Positions 9,068-20,783 are shown, numbered from the stretch's first letter. The stretch: 64,000 nucleotides of DNA from Streptomyces sp. CB02923 (GCF_001905005.1 NZ_LWKZ01000009.1:1-64000), one strand, 5' to 3'. Translations and numbers: made by a program. The notes: generated by a model not told the origin, from the letters alone.

Positions 9068-10684
9068 GTGAGACGTGCGCCGACGATCCTGCATCTGGAC
9101 ATGGATGCGTTCTTCGCGGCCGCCGAGCAGGCGGCCAAGCCGAGCCTGCGCGGAAAGCCCGTGGTGGTCGGCGGGATCGGGCCGCGCGGAGTCGTCTCCA
9201 CGGCGTCGTACGAGGCCCGGGTCTTCGGGGTGCGCTCCGCCATGCCCACCGCCCAGGCCCGCCGCCTCTGCCCGAACGCGGCCTATCTGACGCCCCGCTT
9301 CAGCCTGTACCGCCAGGTGAGCGACGCGGTGATGGAGCTCCTCCACGAGCTGTCGCCGCTGGTGGAGCCGCTCAGCCTGGACGAGGCGTTCGTGGACCTG
9401 GAAGCGGGCGGCACCGAAGCGGACACCGCGGCGGTGCGGGCGGTGGGGGAGCGGCTGCGGCGGGACATCAGACGCAGGACGGGCCTGACCGGGTCGGTGG
9501 GCCTGGCCGGGGCCAAGATGCTCGCCAAGATCGGCTCGGAGCAGGCCAAGCCGGACGGCCTCGTGGTCATCGAGCCGGGCACCGAGCGGGAGCTGCTCGG
9601 TCCGATGACGGTGCGGACGCTGCCCGGCGTCGGTCCCGCCACCGCGGAGGCGCTGCGCCGGGCGGGTATCCACACCGTCGCCGAGACGGCGGAGGCGGGT
9701 GAGGCGGAGCTCGTACGGCTGCTGGGCAGGGCGCACGGCGCCGGGCTGTACGCGATGGCGCTGGGGCGCGACGAGCGGCCCGTGGTGGCCGAGCGGGACG
9801 CGAAGTCCATATCGGTCGAGGACACCTTCGAGGTGGACCTGACCGACCGGACGCGGGTGCGGTCCGAGCTGACGCGGCTGGCGGACCGGTGCGTGCAGCG
9901 GCTGCGGGCGGCCGGCCGGTCCGGCAGGACCGTCGTCATCAAGGTGCGCAACTACGACTTCTCGACGCTGACCAGGTCGGAGACGCTGCGCGGGCCCACG
10001 GACGACCCGGGGGTGGTGCGGGAGGCCGCGGCCCGGCTGCTGGACCTGGTGGACACGACGGGCGGCGTACGGCTGCTGGGGGTGGGCGTGACCGGGCTCG
10101 CCGACTTCACGCAGGAGGACCTGTTCGCCCAGCTGGCGACGGATAAGGCCGCCGCCGAGGAGGAGGCCGAGCGGGAGCGCCGGGCGGCCGACGAGGCCTC
10201 GCGGACGGCCGTGGACGAACCGGAGCCCGAGCGGCCCCGGCGGTGGCTCCCCGGGCTCGACGTCGTCCATGACGACCACGGGGCCGGGTGGGTGCAGGGC
10301 AGCGGCGTGGGCCGGGTGACCGTACGGTTCGAGCAGCCGTGGACCGGGCCCGGACGGGTGCGCACGTTCCCGGTCGAGGACCCGGCGCTGCGGCCCGGTG
10401 AGCCGCTGCCGCTGGTGGGCGGGCCGCCGGACGGGTGGCGCGACGGTCTGCCCGGTCCGCCTGGTCCGCTCCGTCCGCCTGGTCCGCCTGGTCCGCCCGG
10501 CGAGCCCAGCGGCCCGGGTGACCGCGCGTCCGGGGAGCCGGACGGAGCCGGCGGTCCGGATGGGCGCGGGCCCGGCGAGCCCGGTGGTCAGTCCTCGACG
10601 CCGGCCACCCGCCCGAACTCCGTGTCGGCCGGCGCGGCGTCCGACCCGGGGACGGGATCGGGGGCCGGGATGTCCAGACGGTAG
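9068..10684 (+). CDS. dinB: DNA polymerase IV (Y family) with collagen-like C-terminal tail
   Basis: 538 aa from GTG 9068 (GGGGGAG ten bases upstream). The Y-family polymerase core is intact: ILHLDMDAFFAAAEQ holds the first metal-binding Asp, with YEARVFGVRSAMP and SLDEAFVD. A helix-hairpin-helix (LPGVGPATAEALRRAGI) and the little-finger domain follow (about 230-350). It performs translesion synthesis. After residue about 400 the sequence becomes unusual: a charged segment, a second small domain (WLPGLDVVHDDHGAGWVQGSG) and a Gly-Pro-rich tail built from 9-bp repeats (10450-10510). The last 97 bases overlap the 3' end of the opposing PRC-barrel gene, so the tail may be a recent extension. No beta-clamp motif was located with confidence. 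Confidence 0.85.
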   Translation: MRRAPTILHLDMDAFFAAAEQAAKPSLRGKPVVVGGIGPRGVVSTASYEARVFGVRSAMPTAQARRLCPNAAYLTPRFSLYRQVSDAVMELLHELSPLVEPLSLDEAFVDLEAGGTEADTAAVRAVGERLRRDIRRRTGLTGSVGLAGAKMLAKIGSEQAKPDGLVVIEPGTERELLGPMTVRTLPGVGPATAEALRRAGIHTVAETAEAGEAELVRLLGRAHGAGLYAMALGRDERPVVAERDAKSISVEDTFEVDLTDRTRVRSELTRLADRCVQRLRAAGRSGRTVVIKVRNYDFSTLTRSETLRGPTDDPGVVREAAARLLDLVDTTGGVRLLGVGVTGLADFTQEDLFAQLATDKAAAEEEAERERRAADEASRTAVDEPEPERPRRWLPGLDVVHDDHGAGWVQGSGVGRVTVRFEQPWTGPGRVRTFPVEDPALRPGEPLPLVGGPPDGWRDGLPGPPGPLRPPGPPGPPGEPSGPGDRASGEPDGAGGPDGRGPGEPGGQSSTPATRPNSVSAGAASDPGTGSGAGMSRR

Positions 10685-10977
10685 TGGTGGTAAAGCTGTA
10701 GCTCCTGCTCCGGCGAGAGGTGGCGGCCCACCCCGAAGTCCGGTGCATCCCTGATCAGCTTGCGGTCGTAGGGAACATGCAGCGCCTCGTCGACCAGATC
10801 GCTGGGCTCCAGGGGCACGAACGCGTCCCGGCTGAAGATCCCGGTGCGTACGGCCGCCCATTCCGGTTCGCCGGTCGCGTCGTCCAGGTACACCTCGTCG
10901 ACGGTGCCGATCTTGGTTCCGTTCTTGTCGAACGCCTTGCGGCCGATCAAGCTGCGGGGATCGATATCGGTCTGCAC
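10588..10977 (-). CDS. PRC-barrel domain protein
   Basis: 129 aa from GTG 10977, with GGAGGG just upstream on the minus strand. It carries one PRC-barrel domain: DPRSLIGRKAFDKNGTKIG, EVYLDDATGEPEWAAVRTG, then a short acidic tail. Such proteins are common in Streptomyces and are usually called stress- or envelope-associated, but no activity is established. It converges with dinB and the two reading frames overlap by 97 bases. A longer in-frame ORF reaching 11100 would start inside the glycine riboswitch region and is rejected. Confidence 0.83.
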   Translation of the reverse strand: MQTDIDPRSLIGRKAFDKNGTKIGTVDEVYLDDATGEPEWAAVRTGIFSRDAFVPLEPSDLVDEALHVPYDRKLIRDAPDFGVGRHLSPEQELQLYHHYRLDIPAPDPVPGSDAAPADTEFGRVAGVED

Positions 10978-11095
10978 GGTCCCTCCAAGTGGTCGCAACT
11001 GCCTTGTGACAACTACCAAACGGCACAATTCATGCCCCGGCCACTCGAAGGAACGCCCGTTCGGCGCGCTGGTAGGCTGACGAACGGCTGTAGAC

Positions 11096-11316
11096 CCCAT
11101 GCGGGAGAGTCCTTCGTCGATCTTGGCGGAGGCGCCGAAGGAGCAACTCCTCCCCGGAATCTCTCAGGCTCACGTACCGCATGGACGAGGTCACTCTGGA
11201 AAGCAGGGCGGGCCACGGACGGGCACAGCGCCGGAACCCTTCCTCACCGACGGTGAAAGCCGGTACCGCGTGCGGGACCGGTGAAGCTCTCAGGTTGAGA
11301 TGACAGAGGGGGAGGC
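11096..11316 (+). ncRNA. Tandem glycine riboswitch upstream of gcvP
   Basis: Two consecutive aptamer cores are visible. The first runs from GCGGGAGAGTCC (11101) through GGCGCCGAAGGAGCAA and AATCTCTCAGG to CTCTGGAAAGC. The second contains ACCGACGGTGAAAGCC, AAGCTCTCAGG and GATGACAGAGGGGGA. These are the conserved glycine-riboswitch elements, in the usual two-aptamer arrangement. It ends about 60 bases before gcvP, whose glycine decarboxylase it should induce when glycine is abundant. Confidence 0.93.
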
Positions 11317-11377
11317 CGTCCGGGCACCAGCGCCGTGGTGCCCCGCGTAGGTCGAAACGACCAGGAGGCCCCCGCAG

Positions 11378-14263
<2,886 letters not shown>

Positions 14264-14304
14264 TCCGCCGTCCGCGCTCCCGCTCGCGGGGCGCACCATG
14301 CGAA

Positions 14305-14332
14305 GGGCCCTCGGCGTCGACGCCGGGGGCCC
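14305..14332 (+). terminator. Terminator hairpin after gcvP
   Basis: GGGCCC-T-CGGCG pairs with CGCCG-G-GGGCCC around loop TCGA, followed by TGTTGTCCGTTGT. It lies 41 bases past the gcvP stop. Confidence 0.8.
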
Positions 14333-14409
14333 TGTTGTCCGTTGTGCTGTGTTGCCGGTCATGCTGTGCCGTGCTGTGCGGTCGTGCGTGGTTCCGTGCG
14401 CTGAGGTGA

Positions 14410-14616
14410 TCAGGCGGCGGTGGCCACGTGCGGCATGCCCAGAACCCGGTGCGGCGCGATGACCTGGCCGTCCGGCAGCAGCTCACCGGTGTCCTCGAAC
14501 AGGAGGACACCGTTGCACAGCAGGCTCCAGCCCTGCTCCGGGTGGTGCGCCACCAGATGGGCGGCCTCCCGGTCGGCGGAGTCTGCGGTCGGGCACGGCG
14601 GTTGATGCTGGCACAT
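14410..14616 (-). CDS. DUF5999 family small protein
   Basis: 68 aa beginning MCQHQPPCPTADSADREAA, a small protein type widespread in Streptomyces. It has a Cys/His-containing N-terminus (C2, H4, C8), which could bind a metal, then a compact domain with EQGWSLLCNGVLLFEDTG. No function is known. I place the start at 14616 to match the family length. An in-frame ATG at 14676 adds 20 Ser/Thr-rich residues and has a much better ribosome binding site (GGGGGAG), so a longer form is possible. It converges with gcvP. Confidence 0.75.
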   Translation of the reverse strand: MCQHQPPCPTADSADREAAHLVAHHPEQGWSLLCNGVLLFEDTGELLPDGQVIAPHRVLGMPHVATAA

Positions 14617-14980
14617 GGATGAAGTCTTTCGCTGCGATGTGGTCTGATTCGTCCTGCGGCTCGACGAGATGCTCATGGCCGCTCCCCCGTTTCAGTAGGT
14701 CGATACCAGTGTTGCCCCACGGGCCGGATTCCGCAGGGATTTGGCTGCAGCGGCACTCACTAGATAATGACGCATCACCCGTGCGGTCGGTTCATTTCAA
14801 GTACGCGGCACCTCGGGGGCGTTGGGAGCTCGGCGCACGTGTACTCCGCGCGGGTGAGGGCAGCGGAGCGCCCCGCGGCCCAGAAGGGCGCGGGGCGCGT
14901 TCCTGTGAGGCGGTGTGCTCCTGTGCGCGGTTGTGTCGTACGACATCGGACGATCGCCGTGCGGAACCCCCTGCCGGGTC
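14617..14980. other. Intergenic region between two minus-strand genes
   Basis: This is upstream of the DUF5999 gene and downstream of the gene at 14981. It holds the alternative DUF5999 start (14676) and an AT-richer patch near 14755-14775 (CTAGATAATGACG) that could be a promoter -10 region. I see no convincing gene, repeat or structured RNA in the remainder. Confidence 0.4.
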
Positions 14981-15568
14981 TCAGGCCGGCGACCCCAGCA
15001 GGGGCACCGGCGCGAGGCGCAGGGTCAGCCGGGGCAGCAGGTCCGCCACCCGGTGCGGCCGGTGGGCGGCGATGCCCGGCGGGGCCGGCGCCAGGGGTAC
15101 GAGGACGTCACCCGGAGCGGGCACGCCCTCCGCGGCGTCGGCGGTGACGTCGTGGTGCAGCCACAGAGTGAGCATGTACAGCTCCGGCACGGACAGCAGG
15201 CGCGGCTGGTACGGGGTCGGTACGGACTCCGCCTGACGCAGTGCGCGTTCGGTCGACGTGACGTAGGGGCCCTCGCAGAAATGCGAGAACGTCCAGCCGT
15301 CGGCCGTGAGCATGGCTTCCGCCGTCGCCACCGCCCGATCACCGTCGCGGATCAGAAAGCGCCAGCCGGTCAGCCGGGTGCGAGGGGGGCCGGCGGGGTG
15401 GCTGACATCATCCAACACGTAGACGGGAAGGGGGAGTTCGGGGCTGAGCGGGCCCTGGTGGACACGGAGGGCGGGGGTACGGGCCTCGCGCACGGCGGTG
15501 GGGGAACCGAGGGCGGCGAGGACGCTGCGGAGGGCGGGCGCGGGGGCAGGGGGAACGTGCAGCGGCAT
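14981..15568 (-). CDS. Conserved hypothetical protein
   Basis: 195 aa, not recognised. It is Pro/Ala/Leu-rich at both ends. The centre looks globular, with a predicted beta-rich stretch (RLTGWRFLIRDGDRAVATAEAML) and helices (ERALRQAESVP, LSVPELYMLTLWLHHDV). There is no signal peptide, membrane helix or known catalytic motif. Codon usage is normal for the genome (G/C third positions), which supports it as a real gene. The start ATG 15568 is preceded by GAGAGGCG on the minus strand. It is isolated, with long gaps on both sides. Confidence 0.6.
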   Translation of the reverse strand: MPLHVPPAPAPALRSVLAALGSPTAVREARTPALRVHQGPLSPELPLPVYVLDDVSHPAGPPRTRLTGWRFLIRDGDRAVATAEAMLTADGWTFSHFCEGPYVTSTERALRQAESVPTPYQPRLLSVPELYMLTLWLHHDVTADAAEGVPAPGDVLVPLAPAPPGIAAHRPHRVADLLPRLTLRLAPVPLLGSPA

Positions 15569-16186
15569 GGTGGGTCGCCTCTCACTTGGGAGACACGGTG
15601 GTGCGGGGCAAGGTGCGGACGACGTCGTCAGCGTGCGGGGTCAGAGCGCCAGTACTTGGCCGACCGGGGATGTCGGCCCGGCGGGGTCACCGCTTTGCCA
15701 CAGCCCCGGTGGAACACCGCGACGCTGGGCGCCAACTCTCTGCCTCGTCAGCGAAGTTTATACGACGCGTGTTCACCAAGTGTTTCGGCTAGCCGTTCCG
15801 CGGATTGCCGACAAGGCGGAATCCGGACTCGCCCGCGCGGTGTTTTCGGCACCTTTGCGCGGTGCCCGGCACGGCGGCCTCGTATTTCTTTCCGGACACG
15901 GTAGGCCGGATCCGGACGGTCTTTTCACCGATCTCGACGGAGTTTACCGCGACGGAATGAGCCAGCCTCCGGAGCCGACGGTATGCCCTCGGAATGTGCC
16001 AGCCCGCCCGTCTCCCGGAGCCTACCGGTTCCGGCGCATGTCCGAGGCGTTGTCGATCGGATTGCCGGGCATCATCGACCGTAGCGCGACCGCCGGAGCC
16101 GCCGGGGAGCCCGGCGGTCCGACGCCGCCGGAAGGCCCCGGGCGGCCCGCCGCGCCGGGCCCGTCGTCACGAGGGAGGACGCTTCG
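15569..16186. other. Divergent intergenic region, no gene seen
   Basis: 618 bases between the hypothetical gene and the GCS2-type ligase, which point away from each other. It is somewhat AT-richer around 15730-15850 and 15880-15960, as expected for promoters. Short ORFs here lack family features. The last 110 bases are a Pro/Gly-coding GC-rich stretch leading into the ligase ribosome binding site. I found no structured RNA. Confidence 0.4.
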
Positions 16187-17713
16187 ATGGGGGAGAAGGT
16201 TGCGGCGGGCGGTATCGGCCTCACCGACCGGCAACGCTATCGAAGAAAGCTGCACGCGTGCCTCACGGGATTACGGAGGCTCCTGGAGGACAAGCGATTC
16301 GACCGCCCCAAGAACCTGATGGGGCTGGAGATAGAATTGAATCTCGCCGGGCCGGACGGTATGCCGCGGATGATGAACTCGCAGGTCCTGGAGCGCATCG
16401 CGAGCCGCGATTTCCAGACGGAACTGGCCCAGTGCAACCTGGAAGTCAATATCCTTCCACACCGGCTGTCCGGGCGCGTCCTCGACCAGCTCGCCGAGGA
16501 ACTGCGCACGGGACTGGCCTACGCCGACCGCAAGGCCGCCGAAGTGGCCGCCCGCATCGTGATGATCGGCATTCTGCCGACGCTGGCCGCCGAGGACCTG
16601 GTCGCCTCCAACCTCTCGGAGATCGACCGTTACGTCCTGCTCAACGACCAGATGAGGGCCGCGCGCGGCGAGGACTTCCAGATCGACCTGGAGGGCGTCG
16701 AGCGGCTGGTCTCCTCCTCGGCCTCCATCGCACCCGAGGCCGCGTGCACCTCGGTGCAACTGCACCTGCAGGTCACCCCCGCCCGGTTCCCCGCCGTCTG
16801 GAACGCGGCCCAGGCCATCGCCGCCGTACAGATCGCGGTCGGCGCCAACTCGCCGTTCGTCTTCGGCCGCGAACTGTGGCGCGAGTCGCGCCCGCCGGTG
16901 TTCCAGCAGGCCACCGACGTCCGGCCGCCGGAACTGCGCGCCCAGGGGGTCCGTCCGCGCACCTGGTTCGGGGAACGCTGGATCGACGCGCCGTACGACC
17001 TCTTCGAGGAGAACCTGCGGTTCTTCTCGCCGCTGCTGCCCATCCACTCCGACGAGGACCCGCTGACCGTCCTGGAAGAGGGCGGCGTCCCGAGCCTGGC
17101 GGAGCTGGTGCTGCACAACGGCACCGTCTACCGCTGGAACCGCCCGGTGTACGGCGTCGCCGACGGCGTCCCGCACCTCAGGGTCGAGAACCGGGTCCTG
17201 CCCGCCGGCCCGACCGTCACCGACGTCATCGCCAACACGGCCTTCTACTACGGGCTGGTGCGGACGCTGGCCGAGGAGCAGCGGCCGGTGTGGACCCGTA
17301 TGCCGTTCGCCGCCGCGGCCGAGAACTTCGACACCGCGTGCCGTCGCGGCATCGACGCCGTACTGAAGTGGCCGCGCCCCGGCCGCTCCGGCGGCCTCGG
17401 CGAGATCTCCGCCGTGCGCCTGGTGCGCCAGGAACTGCTGCCGATGGCCGCGGCCGGCCTAAACGCCTGGGGCGTCGAACCGGCCGACCGGGACCACTAC
17501 CTCGGCGTGATCGACGCGCGCTGCCGCCGCCGGGTCAACGGAGCTTCCTGGCAGGCCGCCGCGTACCACCACGCGCTCAGCCGCGGCCTGGACCGGGGCG
17601 GGGCGCTGGCGGCGATGACCCAGCGGTACAGCGAGCTGATGCACACGGGTGAGCCGGTGCACGCCTGGCCCGTCGAGTGGACCGCGGCACCGGTGGTGGC
17701 GGGGCGGGGGTGA
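16187..17713 (+). CDS. Glutamate-cysteine ligase family 2 (GCS2) protein
   Basis: 508 aa. GCS2-type carboxylate-amine ligase features are present: MGLEIELNLAGPDG holds the family's early acidic residues, with NLEVNILPHRL, SVQLHLQVTP and LRVENRVLPAGPT. The family forms gamma-glutamyl or related amide bonds using ATP. Actinobacteria make mycothiol rather than glutathione, and the true substrate of the many Streptomyces GCS2 paralogues is unknown, so I do not assign gshA. ATG 16187 has GGGAGGA nine bases before it. It stands alone, with a pyrimidine-rich repeat stretch downstream. Confidence 0.78.
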   Translation: MGEKVAAGGIGLTDRQRYRRKLHACLTGLRRLLEDKRFDRPKNLMGLEIELNLAGPDGMPRMMNSQVLERIASRDFQTELAQCNLEVNILPHRLSGRVLDQLAEELRTGLAYADRKAAEVAARIVMIGILPTLAAEDLVASNLSEIDRYVLLNDQMRAARGEDFQIDLEGVERLVSSSASIAPEAACTSVQLHLQVTPARFPAVWNAAQAIAAVQIAVGANSPFVFGRELWRESRPPVFQQATDVRPPELRAQGVRPRTWFGERWIDAPYDLFEENLRFFSPLLPIHSDEDPLTVLEEGGVPSLAELVLHNGTVYRWNRPVYGVADGVPHLRVENRVLPAGPTVTDVIANTAFYYGLVRTLAEEQRPVWTRMPFAAAAENFDTACRRGIDAVLKWPRPGRSGGLGEISAVRLVRQELLPMAAAGLNAWGVEPADRDHYLGVIDARCRRRVNGASWQAAAYHHALSRGLDRGGALAAMTQRYSELMHTGEPVHAWPVEWTAAPVVAGRG

Positions 17714-17754
17714 GTGGGGGCGGGGGCAGCGCTACGTGCCGTGGCTGTGTCACC

Positions 17755-17880
17755 GTGCCCCCGTATCCCCCGTGTCCCCGTCCCCTCCTGTATCCCCGTC
17801 CCCCCGTGTCCCCTGCTTCCCCCGTGACTCCTGCTTCCCTTACATCCCTTGCATCTCCGTATCCGGGGCCCGTACCCATG
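17755..17880. repeat. Degenerate pyrimidine-rich short repeats
   Basis: Iterations of CCCCGTGTCCCC, CCCGTATCCCC and CCTGCTTCCC, with a loose 9-bp period, on the plus strand between the ligase and the CPBP gene. No protein-like frame is preserved. It looks like a degenerate minisatellite. Confidence 0.6.
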
Positions 17881-18021
17881 CGCCGTCTGAGGGCTTCGGG
17901 CGCCGCGGGGGGCTGTGCAGCGCCCCGGTGAGGCTCGCGGGGGCCCGCATCGGGCAAGCTATGACGTCCCATTCATGACACCCCATGAGCGGTGCGGCGG
18001 CAGAGCGGAACTGGAGGCAGT

Positions 18022-18873
18022 GTGCAGTCGGACGCGAGTCCCGTGACCGGTGCGGAAAACCCCGGCCGGAAGCGGCAGGGCCCGGACGAAGGGCGGGACG
18101 GCGGCGCGGACGGCGGGCTTTCGCGGCGGCTCCTGCGCGGCGAGACGGTGCTGGTCCTGGCGCTCTCGCTCGGCGCGAGCGGCGTGTCCGCGCTCATCAG
18201 CTTCATCGGGTCGCTGACCAGGCCGGGCGGCCTCAAGGACCAGGCCGCGATGCTGAACTCCTCACACGCGCCGGGACGCCCGTGGCTCGACCTCGCCTGG
18301 CAGGTGTTCGGCATCGCCACCGCGCTCGTCCCCGTGGCGCTGGTGGCGCACCTGCTGATCCGGGAGCGGGCCGGCGGTCTCCGGGCGGTCGGTTTCGACC
18401 GGCGGCGGCCCGGCTTCGACCTGAGCCGCGGCGTCTGCGTGGCGGCGGTCATCGGGGGCAGCGGACTGCTGCTGTACCTCGGCGCGCGGGCGGCGGGCTT
18501 CAACCTGACGGTGGTGCCGGAGGCGCTGCCCGGTGTGTGGTGGAAGTTTCCGGTACTGATCGCCTCGGCGGTGCAGAACGCCGTCGTCGAGGAGGTCATC
18601 GTCGTCGGGTATCTGCTGCGGCGGCTGGGGCAGCTGGGGTGGGCCCCGATGGCCGTACTGGCGGCGAGTGCGGTACTGCGCGGTTCGTACCACCTTTACC
18701 AGGGCATCGGCGGGTTCATCGGGAACATGGTGATGGGCGTGATCTTCGTACTGCTGTACCGGCGCTGGGGGCGCGTCGGTCCGCTGGTCGCCGCGCACGC
18801 GCTGATCGACATCGTGGCGTTCCTGGGGTACGCGTTGCTGGCGGGGAAGGTGGGGTGGCTGCCCACGGTGTGA
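18022..18873 (+). CDS. CPBP family intramembrane metalloprotease
   Basis: 283 aa from GTG 18022 (GGAGG six bases upstream; a GTG at 17992 is less likely). There are about 40 polar N-terminal residues, then seven to eight hydrophobic helices. The CPBP (Abi/CAAX-like) motifs are present: EE in VVEEVIVVGYLLRRL, SYHLYQG with its His, and AHALIDIVAF. The family cleaves in the membrane or confers self-immunity near bacteriocins; no bacteriocin gene is adjacent here. The last 158 bases overlap the extended 3' end of the opposing phzF-like gene. Confidence 0.82.
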   Translation: MQSDASPVTGAENPGRKRQGPDEGRDGGADGGLSRRLLRGETVLVLALSLGASGVSALISFIGSLTRPGGLKDQAAMLNSSHAPGRPWLDLAWQVFGIATALVPVALVAHLLIRERAGGLRAVGFDRRRPGFDLSRGVCVAAVIGGSGLLLYLGARAAGFNLTVVPEALPGVWWKFPVLIASAVQNAVVEEVIVVGYLLRRLGQLGWAPMAVLAASAVLRGSYHLYQGIGGFIGNMVMGVIFVLLYRRWGRVGPLVAAHALIDIVAFLGYALLAGKVGWLPTV

Positions 18874-19846
18874 CGGACGGCTGCCGATGCCCGGAACTCC
18901 ACGGTGTGACGGGGCCGGGCTCGGCCGGGTGCCGGGTGCCGGGTGTCGGGTGCCGGGCGCAGGGTGTTGGGTGCCGTGCCCGGGTCCGTGCCCGGGTCAC
19001 GTTCGGGCTTCCGGCGGGGGGGCAGGGCGTGGCGAGCAGTTCACCGTCGATGACGGTGACGGCCGAGCCGGTGAGGAGCGTACGGTCGCCGCGCAGCGCG
19101 GTCCGTACGAAACCGGTGCGGCGGGCGGGGCCCTGGAGGCCGATGAGTTCGTCGCGGCTCAGCCGGGCCGACCAGAACGGCGCGAGCGCGGTGTGCGCGC
19201 TGCCCGTCACCGGGTCCTCGTCGATGCCCACGGCAGGGAAGAAGCAGCGGCTGACGAAGTGGTAACCGCCGTCCGGGGCTTCGGCCGCGGCGGTGGCGAT
19301 CACGCCGCGGCCGCCGGGCGAGGTGAGGGCCTTCAGGTCCGGCTCCAGTGCCCGTACGACCTTCTCGTCGGCCAGTTCGACGAGGAGGTCGCCGAGGTTC
19401 TCACCGGTGTCGTACGCGCCGCGGATCTCCGCGCCCAGCGCCTCGGCCACGGCCGGGGGCACCTCGACCGGCGTCAGCGGGGCCGTCGGGAAGTCCATGG
19501 TGACCGCGCCGCTGCCGTCGGCCGTCGTGGTGAGTACGCCGCTGCGGGTGGCGAAGCGGACCGTGCCGGTGGCGGTCCCGGTGGTGTGCAGGACGTGCGC
19601 GGTGGCCAGTGTGGCGTGGCCGCACATGTTGACCTCGGCGGCCGGGGTGAGCCAGCGCAGGGCCCAGTCGGCGTCACCGCCCGCGGGCAGCGGGTGGGCG
19701 AAGGCGGTCTCGGAGAGGTTGACCTCGGCGGCGACGCGCTGGAGCCAGGCGTCCTCGGGGAAGCCGTCGGCGTCGAACAGGACCACTCCGGCGGGGTTGC
19801 CGCCGAAGGGGCGGTCGGTGAAGGCGTCAACGATACGAATCCTCAT
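18716..19846 (-). CDS. PhzF family isomerase/epimerase with aberrant C-terminal extension
   Basis: 376 aa from ATG 19846. Residues 1-285 are a normal two-lobed PhzF domain: MRIRIVDAFTDRPFGGNPAGVV, NLSETAFA, NMCGHATLATAH and DEDPVTGSAH, the last being a hallmark. Phenazine PhzF isomerises a dihydroanthranilate derivative; most homologues have unknown substrates, and no phenazine genes are here. The family normally ends near GSAVTVIDGELLA. Here translation continues about 90 residues through the 7-bp repeats and antisense to the CPBP gene. The tail has no domain character and is probably a read-through product of repeat expansion or a lost stop. Confidence 0.82.
   Translation of the reverse strand: MRIRIVDAFTDRPFGGNPAGVVLFDADGFPEDAWLQRVAAEVNLSETAFAHPLPAGGDADWALRWLTPAAEVNMCGHATLATAHVLHTTGTATGTVRFATRSGVLTTTADGSGAVTMDFPTAPLTPVEVPPAVAEALGAEIRGAYDTGENLGDLLVELADEKVVRALEPDLKALTSPGGRGVIATAAAEAPDGGYHFVSRCFFPAVGIDEDPVTGSAHTALAPFWSARLSRDELIGLQGPARRTGFVRTALRGDRTLLTGSAVTVIDGELLATPCPPAGSPNVTRARTRARHPTPCARHPTPGTRHPAEPGPVTPWSSGHRQPSVTPWAATPPSPPATRTPGTPRCRSARARRPADRRAPSAGTAVRRSRPSPCSR
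18922..19002. repeat. Seven-base tandem repeat (GGGTGCC)
   Basis: About ten degenerate copies of GGGTGCC/GGGTGTC run from 18922 to about 19000. They encode the odd C-terminal tail of the PhzF-like protein on the minus strand. Confidence 0.75.
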
Positions 19847-19979
19847 GGCCTGGAGCTTAAGAGGCCACCTCTTCCCCAGACCAAGGCCAATCGCGAGCGA
19901 CTGGACTGGTTTTGGTCCGAGGGGGGGGAAGTGGCTGCCTTGTGTGAGGCGAAGTGGCGTGGCTGCCGAAAGCTCCGCC

Positions 19980-20783
19980 TCAGGGCGCGACGAGCGGCTC
20001 GGCCTCGTACGCGCGGTGCAGCAGCTCCAGGAAGTCCGGTGCGTCCGGTACGGGCACCGAGCCGATCCGGTGTACGGCGACACCCGGAGTCCACGAGTTC
20101 ATGACCACGCCGCCCGTCATGGCGGGCAGGTCGGCGAGCGTGACCTCCTGGACGCGCTGGGACACGCCGAGTCCCTCCAGCTGCCGCCGGACGATGCCCA
20201 TCGTGGTGCCGCCCAGCATCTCGGCCGCGGGCCACACCACCGAGGTGCCGTCCCAGAAGGCCAGGTTCCAGATGGACCCTTCGCTGAGCCGGCCGCGACG
20301 GTCGACGAAGGCGGCATCGTCGAAGCCCCGGCCCGCGGCCTCGCGGAGGAAGTACGTCTTGCCCACCTCGCCGACGTGCTTCACGGTCGGCAGGGGCCGC
20401 TCGTACTCGACGGCCGCCAGCGTCAGCGGCCCCTGCGGTCCGGACGCGGCCGGGCCCGTACGGACGAGTACGTCGGGCTCCACGTCGGCGCCCGCCACGG
20501 TGAATTCGCCCGCGGGCGAGTACAGGGTGGCCGTCAGCGAGAGGTCGTCCGGGCCCGCCTCCAGCGCCGTCCGCAGATGAGCCCGCACCTGATCGTCGGC
20601 CACCGTCCGGCCGAACATCTCCTTGGACGCGGACCGCAGCCGCTCCAGGTGGAGGTCGAGCCCCCGGATCCGGCCTCCGCGCACCTGCATGGCGGTGAAG
20701 TGGGCGTAGCCCGCGAAAGCGAGCGGCGCCAACTCCTGGGCACTCGCCGCCCGGCCGTTACGTTGGACGACGAAAGAGGTCAT
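19980..20783 (-). CDS. Class IV aminotransferase family protein
   Basis: 267 aa. Fold-type-IV PLP enzyme related to aminodeoxychorismate lyase and branched-chain or D-amino-acid aminotransferases. The N-terminal lobe has FTAMQVRGGRIRGLDLHLERL. The expected catalytic lysine is in TVKHVGEVGKTYFLREA, and the cofactor Glu is in SEGSIWNLAFWDG. The C-terminal GGTTMGIVRRQL binds the PLP phosphate. Substrate cannot be told from sequence. Its promoter has the 19-bp spacer typical of MerR-activated promoters, and the divergent neighbour is a MerR gene, so it is very likely that regulator's target. Confidence 0.85.
   Translation of the reverse strand: MTSFVVQRNGRAASAQELAPLAFAGYAHFTAMQVRGGRIRGLDLHLERLRSASKEMFGRTVADDQVRAHLRTALEAGPDDLSLTATLYSPAGEFTVAGADVEPDVLVRTGPAASGPQGPLTLAAVEYERPLPTVKHVGEVGKTYFLREAAGRGFDDAAFVDRRGRLSEGSIWNLAFWDGTSVVWPAAEMLGGTTMGIVRRQLEGLGVSQRVQEVTLADLPAMTGGVVMNSWTPGVAVHRIGSVPVPDAPDFLELLHRAYEAEPLVAP

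Noticed and set aside
10978..11100. Longer start for the PRC-barrel gene at 11100
   Set aside because: The added residues overlap the glycine riboswitch edge and lack conservation; GTG 10977 has a ribosome binding site.
16187..17713. Assigning gshA to the GCS2 protein
   Set aside because: Actinobacteria use mycothiol and GCS2 paralogues have varied or unknown substrates.
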